This document shows positions 59,631 through 64,000 of a stretch of DNA of 64,000 nt, one piece after another. A program made the translations under genes and the position numbers. Position 1 is the stretch's first letter; each line of letters starts with the position of its first letter. The DNA is from Candidatus Nanopelagicaceae bacterium (lineage in GTDB: Bacteria; Actinomycetota; Actinomycetes; Nanopelagicales; Nanopelagicaceae). The stretch covers positions 1-64,000 of the forward strand of contig CANGLK010000004.1 in NCBI GenBank assembly GCA_947454735.1, in the 5' to 3' direction. Under the pieces are notes generated by a model. It was given only the letters and a program-made list of their open reading frames with translations, did not search any database and had not been told where the DNA came from.

Positions 59631-60890
59631 TCAGTTGAGCGCTGTTCCGCGGCGCTTCATCTCTCCCTTAATTACTCCACCAAGAGCCTTCACACCTTCA
59701 CGGATGCGCTCTGGAGTTGGGTGACAGTATGAAAGACGCATCGACCATGAACCGAGGCCATCTGCATAGAAGGCATTTCCCGGAACATAGGCAACCTTGG
59801 CAACAATCGCCTTCGGCATAAGAGCCTTAGTATCAATCTCAGCTGGCAAATTAACCCAGACATAGAATCCGCCGCCAGGCTTGGTCCATGTAGCCTCTTC
59901 AGGAAAATATTGTTCTAGTGATTCAAGCATCGCATCACGACGAACTTTGTAGAGTTCACAGAAGCTTGCAATCTGATCACGCCATGGCTGATCAGCAAGA
60001 TAACTTGAGATTGTCAGCTGAGTAAAGTTCGAAGGACATAAAATTGAAGACTCGGATGCAATCACCAACTTATCTTTTAGTGATTGTGGAACAAGAGCCC
60101 AACCCACACGAAGACCAGATGCAATTGTCTTAGAGAAAGATCCGAGATAGATAACGTTCTCAGAATCTTCTGCACGCATCGCATTAGGCGATGGCTTATC
60201 AAAGCCAAGGAGGCCGTAAGGGTTATCTTCAACTACGAAGATCTCTGCTTCACGGCAGATATTTAAAATTTCGGTGCGGCGATCTGCAGGAAGACAGACA
60301 CCTGTTGGATTCTGATAATTAGGAATCAGATAGAGGAATTTAATTTTGCGACCTGCTGCACGAACGCTCTTAATCGCATTACGAAGCGATTCAGGAACCA
60401 TTCCATCGTGATCCATCTCGACGTGGACAACTGATGCCTCATATTGGCGGAATGTGCCAAGAGCTCCAACATAAGAAGGAGCTTCAACGAGAACAACATC
60501 GCCTGGATCGATAAAGATTCGAGAGATAAGGTCTAAAGCCTGCTGTGAACCGGTTGTTACAACAATATCGTCGGGATTTGCGCGGATACCTTCAAGGGCC
60601 ATCACATCGCAGATCTGTTCGCGGAGTTTTGGGTGTCCCTGACCGCTTCCATATTGGAGCGCTTCTACGCCATTGGTGAGGATCAAATCATTTACTACGC
60701 CAGCCATCATCTCCATAGGCAAAGCCGAGAGATTTGGCATTCCACCAGCGAGTGAGACGATCTCGGGGCGTGAAGCTACAGCGAAGAGGGAGCGAATTTC
60801 AGAGGGCAACATTCCGGCGGCTCGCGCAGCAAATCTCTCTTCGAGATTCTGTGGAGCACCTGTTTGATAGCGAATATTTACCTCTGACAT
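59631..60890 (-). CDS. PLP-dependent aminotransferase (2-aminoadipate transaminase-like)
   Basis: YLIPNYQNPTGVCLPADRR, VIYLGSFSKTIASGLRVGW. Confidence 0.88.
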   Translation of the reverse strand: MSEVNIRYQTGAPQNLEERFAARAAGMLPSEIRSLFAVASRPEIVSLAGGMPNLSALPMEMMAGVVNDLILTNGVEALQYGSGQGHPKLREQICDVMALEGIRANPDDIVVTTGSQQALDLISRIFIDPGDVVLVEAPSYVGALGTFRQYEASVVHVEMDHDGMVPESLRNAIKSVRAAGRKIKFLYLIPNYQNPTGVCLPADRRTEILNICREAEIFVVEDNPYGLLGFDKPSPNAMRAEDSENVIYLGSFSKTIASGLRVGWALVPQSLKDKLVIASESSILCPSNFTQLTISSYLADQPWRDQIASFCELYKVRRDAMLESLEQYFPEEATWTKPGGGFYVWVNLPAEIDTKALMPKAIVAKVAYVPGNAFYADGLGSWSMRLSYCHPTPERIREGVKALGGVIKGEMKRRGTALN

Positions 60891-60945
60891 GGGATGAATC
60901 TTCCCATACCGCCCTACAAAGTCGGTACTTAATTAGAGATGAAAG

Positions 60946-61950
60946 TTAATTACGTCGAATACCGGCGCTACGAAGGTCTGAGATTCGCAAAGTACCTGTC
61001 TTGGCATCATCTTCTGCTGAAAGATAGAGGCGTTGAATCGCAATAATGAAACTTTCAGCGAGGGTATCTCGAAATTCAGGGCGAGCTAAACGCTGTGAAT
61101 CACCAGTATTGGTGAGATAGCCGCAGTCGACGCGAATTGCAGGACATTCGGTCAGGCGCAAGATATCCCATGTCTTTGCATGTGTTCGACAGTTGAGAAG
61201 ATCGGTACGCGCAGATATTTCACGTTGTACAAGGGATGCGAAACGTTCACCAACAATCGAGTGAATTCCATGGGCATCACTTCCATAGAAGAAAGTTGCC
61301 ACACCCTCTGCACGTGGATTTAAATCTCGATCAGTATGTAATGAGATTAAGAGATCTGCGTTGTTCTTATTTGTAAATTCAATACGTTCATGTTCTGTCG
61401 GATTATTTGTCGCTCCGCGAACAAGAAATACAGTTGCACCAAGTGCAAGTAAACGACCTTCAATTCGTTGTGCAATATCGAGAGTGATCTCTTCTTCACC
61501 AGGTGTTGAACCTGGATCAAGAACAATTACCTTATTAGCAAGGGCAGGTCCGCGATTTTTATGTTGTGCACTCTCGCGAAGCGCTGTTGGTGCACCTCCG
61601 GAGATTGTCTTCGTTAGACGTAGGAGAGCGATAATCGTTGCCGGTCCGCACTTTCCATCAACCTTTGCACCAACAGATTTTTGAAACTCTTTTACGGCGC
61701 TCTCTGTAGACGGTCCATAGATTCCATCTACACGACCGCAGTTAAATCCCATCTCTGTAAGGCGAGCTTGAAGAGTCGCCACATCATCGCCACGCATCAT
61801 TGGAGATGGTTGGAGATTAAGTGAGCGATCACCGAGCTTCCAGCGCGCCTCTTCTAAGGCGCGCTTGGTCGCATCGTTTAATTCACCGGTGACATGGAGT
61901 CCACGCTCTTGTTGAAAAGAGCGAATCTCGTCGGGAGATAACTCCTTCAT
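60946..61950 (-). CDS. N-acetylmuramoyl-L-alanine amidase-like protein with peptidoglycan-binding domain (CwlM-like)
   Basis: MMRGDDVATLQARLTEMGFNCGRVDGIYGPSTESAVKEFQ; amidase_3-like C-terminus; locus next to trxA. Confidence 0.85.
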   Translation of the reverse strand: MKELSPDEIRSFQQERGLHVTGELNDATKRALEEARWKLGDRSLNLQPSPMMRGDDVATLQARLTEMGFNCGRVDGIYGPSTESAVKEFQKSVGAKVDGKCGPATIIALLRLTKTISGGAPTALRESAQHKNRGPALANKVIVLDPGSTPGEEEITLDIAQRIEGRLLALGATVFLVRGATNNPTEHERIEFTNKNNADLLISLHTDRDLNPRAEGVATFFYGSDAHGIHSIVGERFASLVQREISARTDLLNCRTHAKTWDILRLTECPAIRVDCGYLTNTGDSQRLARPEFRDTLAESFIIAIQRLYLSAEDDAKTGTLRISDLRSAGIRRN

Positions 61951-61957
61951 AAGAGAT

Positions 61958-62281
61958 TTAGATGAAGCCTTCGAGTTCCTTCAAAAGTGCTGGCTTTGGC
62001 TTTGCACCGATGATTGTCTTAACAACTTCACCGTTGACATAGACATTGAGCATAGGAATTGAAGTCACACCGTACTTGATAGCGATAGCTGACTCTTCAT
62101 CTGTGTTGAGCTTTGCAATTGTGAGCTTATCGCCATGCTCTGCAGCGATATCGTCCAAAATTGGAGCGATTGCGCGGCAAGGACCACACCACTCTGCCCA
62201 GAAATCAACAAGAACAGGCTTACTGCTCTTCAATACAACCTGGTCGAAATCAGCTGTTGTTACCTTGATTGGTGCGCTCAT
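61958..62281 (-). CDS. trxA: Thioredoxin
   Basis: VDFWAEWCGPCRAIAPILDDIA. Confidence 0.97.
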   Translation of the reverse strand: MSAPIKVTTADFDQVVLKSSKPVLVDFWAEWCGPCRAIAPILDDIAAEHGDKLTIAKLNTDEESAIAIKYGVTSIPMLNVYVNGEVVKTIIGAKPKPALLKELEGFI

Positions 62282-62319
62282 TACTTGCTCCTATATACCT
62301 AGTTATTTGTGTATGAGAT

Positions 62320-63249
62320 TTAGTGGGCTAAGAACTTCTCAGCATCGATTGCCGCTTGGCAACCAGAACCCGCAGCGGTGATTGCCTGTTGGTATGTGTG
62401 ATCGACGAGATCGCCACATGCGAAGACACCGGCAATATTGGTGCGAGTTGAACGATCTTCAACCTTTACATATCCCTCGCCATCGAGTGCAACCTGAGTT
62501 GCAACGAGTTCAGAACGCGGAATATGTCCGATAGCAACGAAGAGACCAGTAAATGCCTCAGTTGATTCTTCACCTGTCTTGGTGTTCTTCAACTTAAGAC
62601 CTTCAACTTTATTCTCACCGATAACGTCAATGACTTCTGTATCCCACATCATCTCAAGCTTAGGATTGTTAAAGGCGCGCTCCTGCATAATCTTTGATGC
62701 GCGCAATGAATCACGACGGTGAATCAATACAACCTTTGATGCAAACTTTGTGAGGAATGTCGCCTCTTCAACCGCAGAGTCACCACCGCCTACAACTGCA
62801 ATTGTTTGATCGCGGAAGAAGAATCCATCGCATGTTGCACACCATGAGACACCGCGACCTGAGAGACGCTTCTCATTCTCAAGTCCAATCTCGCGATATG
62901 CAGATCCCATTGCAAGAATGACAGACTTTGCCTTAACGACATTGCCTGAACCATCTTTAATTACCTTGATCTCTGATGTCAGATCCATCTCAACAACATC
63001 ATCTGTAATGAGCTCTGCACCAAAGCGCTTAGCTTGCTTGCGCATATTGTCCATAAGGTCAGGACCCATAATTCCATCGATAAATCCAGGGAAGTTCTCG
63101 ACCTCGGTCGTATTCATAAGTGCGCCACCTGCAGTTACTGAACCTTCATAGATGACAGGTTTGAGATCCGCACGAGCTGCATAGATAGCAGCGGTATAAC
63201 CGGCCGGGCCAGATCCAACAATGACGACTTCGCGAACTTCGGTGCTCAT
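62320..63249 (-). CDS. trxB: Thioredoxin-disulfide reductase
   Basis: VVIVGSGPAGYTAAIYAARADLKPVIYEG, SWCATCDGFFFRDQTIAVVGGGDSAVEEA. Confidence 0.97.
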   Translation of the reverse strand: MSTEVREVVIVGSGPAGYTAAIYAARADLKPVIYEGSVTAGGALMNTTEVENFPGFIDGIMGPDLMDNMRKQAKRFGAELITDDVVEMDLTSEIKVIKDGSGNVVKAKSVILAMGSAYREIGLENEKRLSGRGVSWCATCDGFFFRDQTIAVVGGGDSAVEEATFLTKFASKVVLIHRRDSLRASKIMQERAFNNPKLEMMWDTEVIDVIGENKVEGLKLKNTKTGEESTEAFTGLFVAIGHIPRSELVATQVALDGEGYVKVEDRSTRTNIAGVFACGDLVDHTYQQAITAAGSGCQAAIDAEKFLAH

Positions 63250-63269
63250 AAGCTCACCTTACCGCGCCT

Positions 63270-64000
63270 TTATCGCTTGAGCTTGGCCGAAACAGTTGTG
63301 GCGAAGCTTCGAAGACCTGCGATTTCAGCCACTTTGAAGCGATGGGCAAAGAAGAGATAGCCAAGGCCAGAGAGGGTCAAAACACCAGCCAATCGAAGTG
63401 CGCGAGTGATCAGTGGCGCTGAATCATCTGCCCATCCAAGGTAGGTAGAGAGTGCAAAGAGGGGCGCCATTGCAATCAATGATGCTGCAAAGAGTGTGAG
63501 GTGTTGGCCGGCAAAATCCCGGAGTTGAAGGCTGCCTACATGCTTCTTAATCAACTTCAAAGTAATTGAGAGACCAACGATGTAACTAATTGAGAAAGCT
63601 ATTCCGAGGCCGACGGTGACTACATCGCTAGCAAGTTTCCATAAGAAAATATAGGAGAGCAGAACAGAGATAACGTTAATAATCAAAATCGAAGTCACTT
63701 GAGTCTTTGTATCTTCAAATGCATTAAAACCGCGGACGAGGATCAAGTTGATACTAAATGGAACAAGGCCAAGACCAAGTGCGGCAAGTACATACCCGAT
63801 ATAACGTGAATCATCGAGTGAGATACCCATATAGAGAACCTCTGTCATCAGTGGACCGAAGAAGATAAGTGCTACAGCGCTTGGAACAGTGACAACTCCG
63901 ACCATCTTGATTGCACGAATTAGCTGAAGGCGAACATCCTCAACCTTCTTCTCAATTGCCAGCTTTGAAAGATGTGGCAATAACGCTGTCACGATAGAGA
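63270..64000 (-). CDS. murJ: Lipid II flippase MurJ/MviN, C-terminal part (continues beyond window)
   Basis: Multi-TM ORF upstream of trxB; LLPHLSKLAIEKKVEDVRLQLIRAIKMVGVVTVPSAVALIFFGPLMTEVLY. Confidence 0.85.
   Translation of the reverse strand, partial: SIVTALLPHLSKLAIEKKVEDVRLQLIRAIKMVGVVTVPSAVALIFFGPLMTEVLYMGISLDDSRYIGYVLAALGLGLVPFSINLILVRGFNAFEDTKTQVTSILIINVISVLLSYIFLWKLASDVVTVGLGIAFSISYIVGLSITLKLIKKHVGSLQLRDFAGQHLTLFAASLIAMAPLFALSTYLGWADDSAPLITRALRLAGVLTLSGLGYLFFAHRFKVAEIAGLRSFATTVSAKLKR

Noticed and set aside
1-64000. CRISPR arrays, rRNA, tRNA, prophage or transposase genes
   Set aside because: No regularly spaced repeats, cloverleaf/rRNA segments, or phage/transposase motifs seen by eye; a tRNAscan-SE or Infernal run would be needed to exclude small RNAs

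Overview
The window is an actinobacterial chromosome segment that spans the replication origin. Gene content and moderate GC suggest a freshwater Nanopelagicales/acI-type genome, but that lineage is inference. Right part: a classic oriC neighbourhood (murJ-trxB-trxA-cwlM-like amidase-aminotransferase / parB-parA-rsmG-jag-yidC-yidD-rnpA-rpmH / dnaA-dnaN-recF-DUF721). DnaA boxes lie on both sides of dnaA, and two parS-like sites are embedded in the starts of rsmG and parA. The usual gyrB-gyrA block is not next to recF/DUF721; a dnaK-grpE-dnaJ-hspR operon with HAIR-like elements is there instead. Middle: a sucrose/alpha-glucoside utilisation locus (GH32, ABC importer, LacI, GH13), hppA, topA, a Phd/PIN toxin-antitoxin pair, an MFS-thymidylate kinase fusion and holB. 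Left: an AT-richer, mixed-strand glycan island (~3.6-23 kb) with three GT11-like fucosyltransferases, other glycosyltransferases, nucleotidyltransferases and methyltransferases, flanked by a large S-layer-like protein, a membrane-anchored sigma-factor fusion and galE. Best candidates for new biology: a proteasome/HslV-like Ntn-hydrolase (Thr2, Asp at mature position 17) overlapping a 48-aa ORF and preceded by a possible small structured RNA; the sigma factor with its own TM and outer domain beside the S-layer-like gene; the Rossmann/HAD/cupin/nucleotidyltransferase cassette; a broken or recoded acyltransferase; and a shared putative LacI operator.
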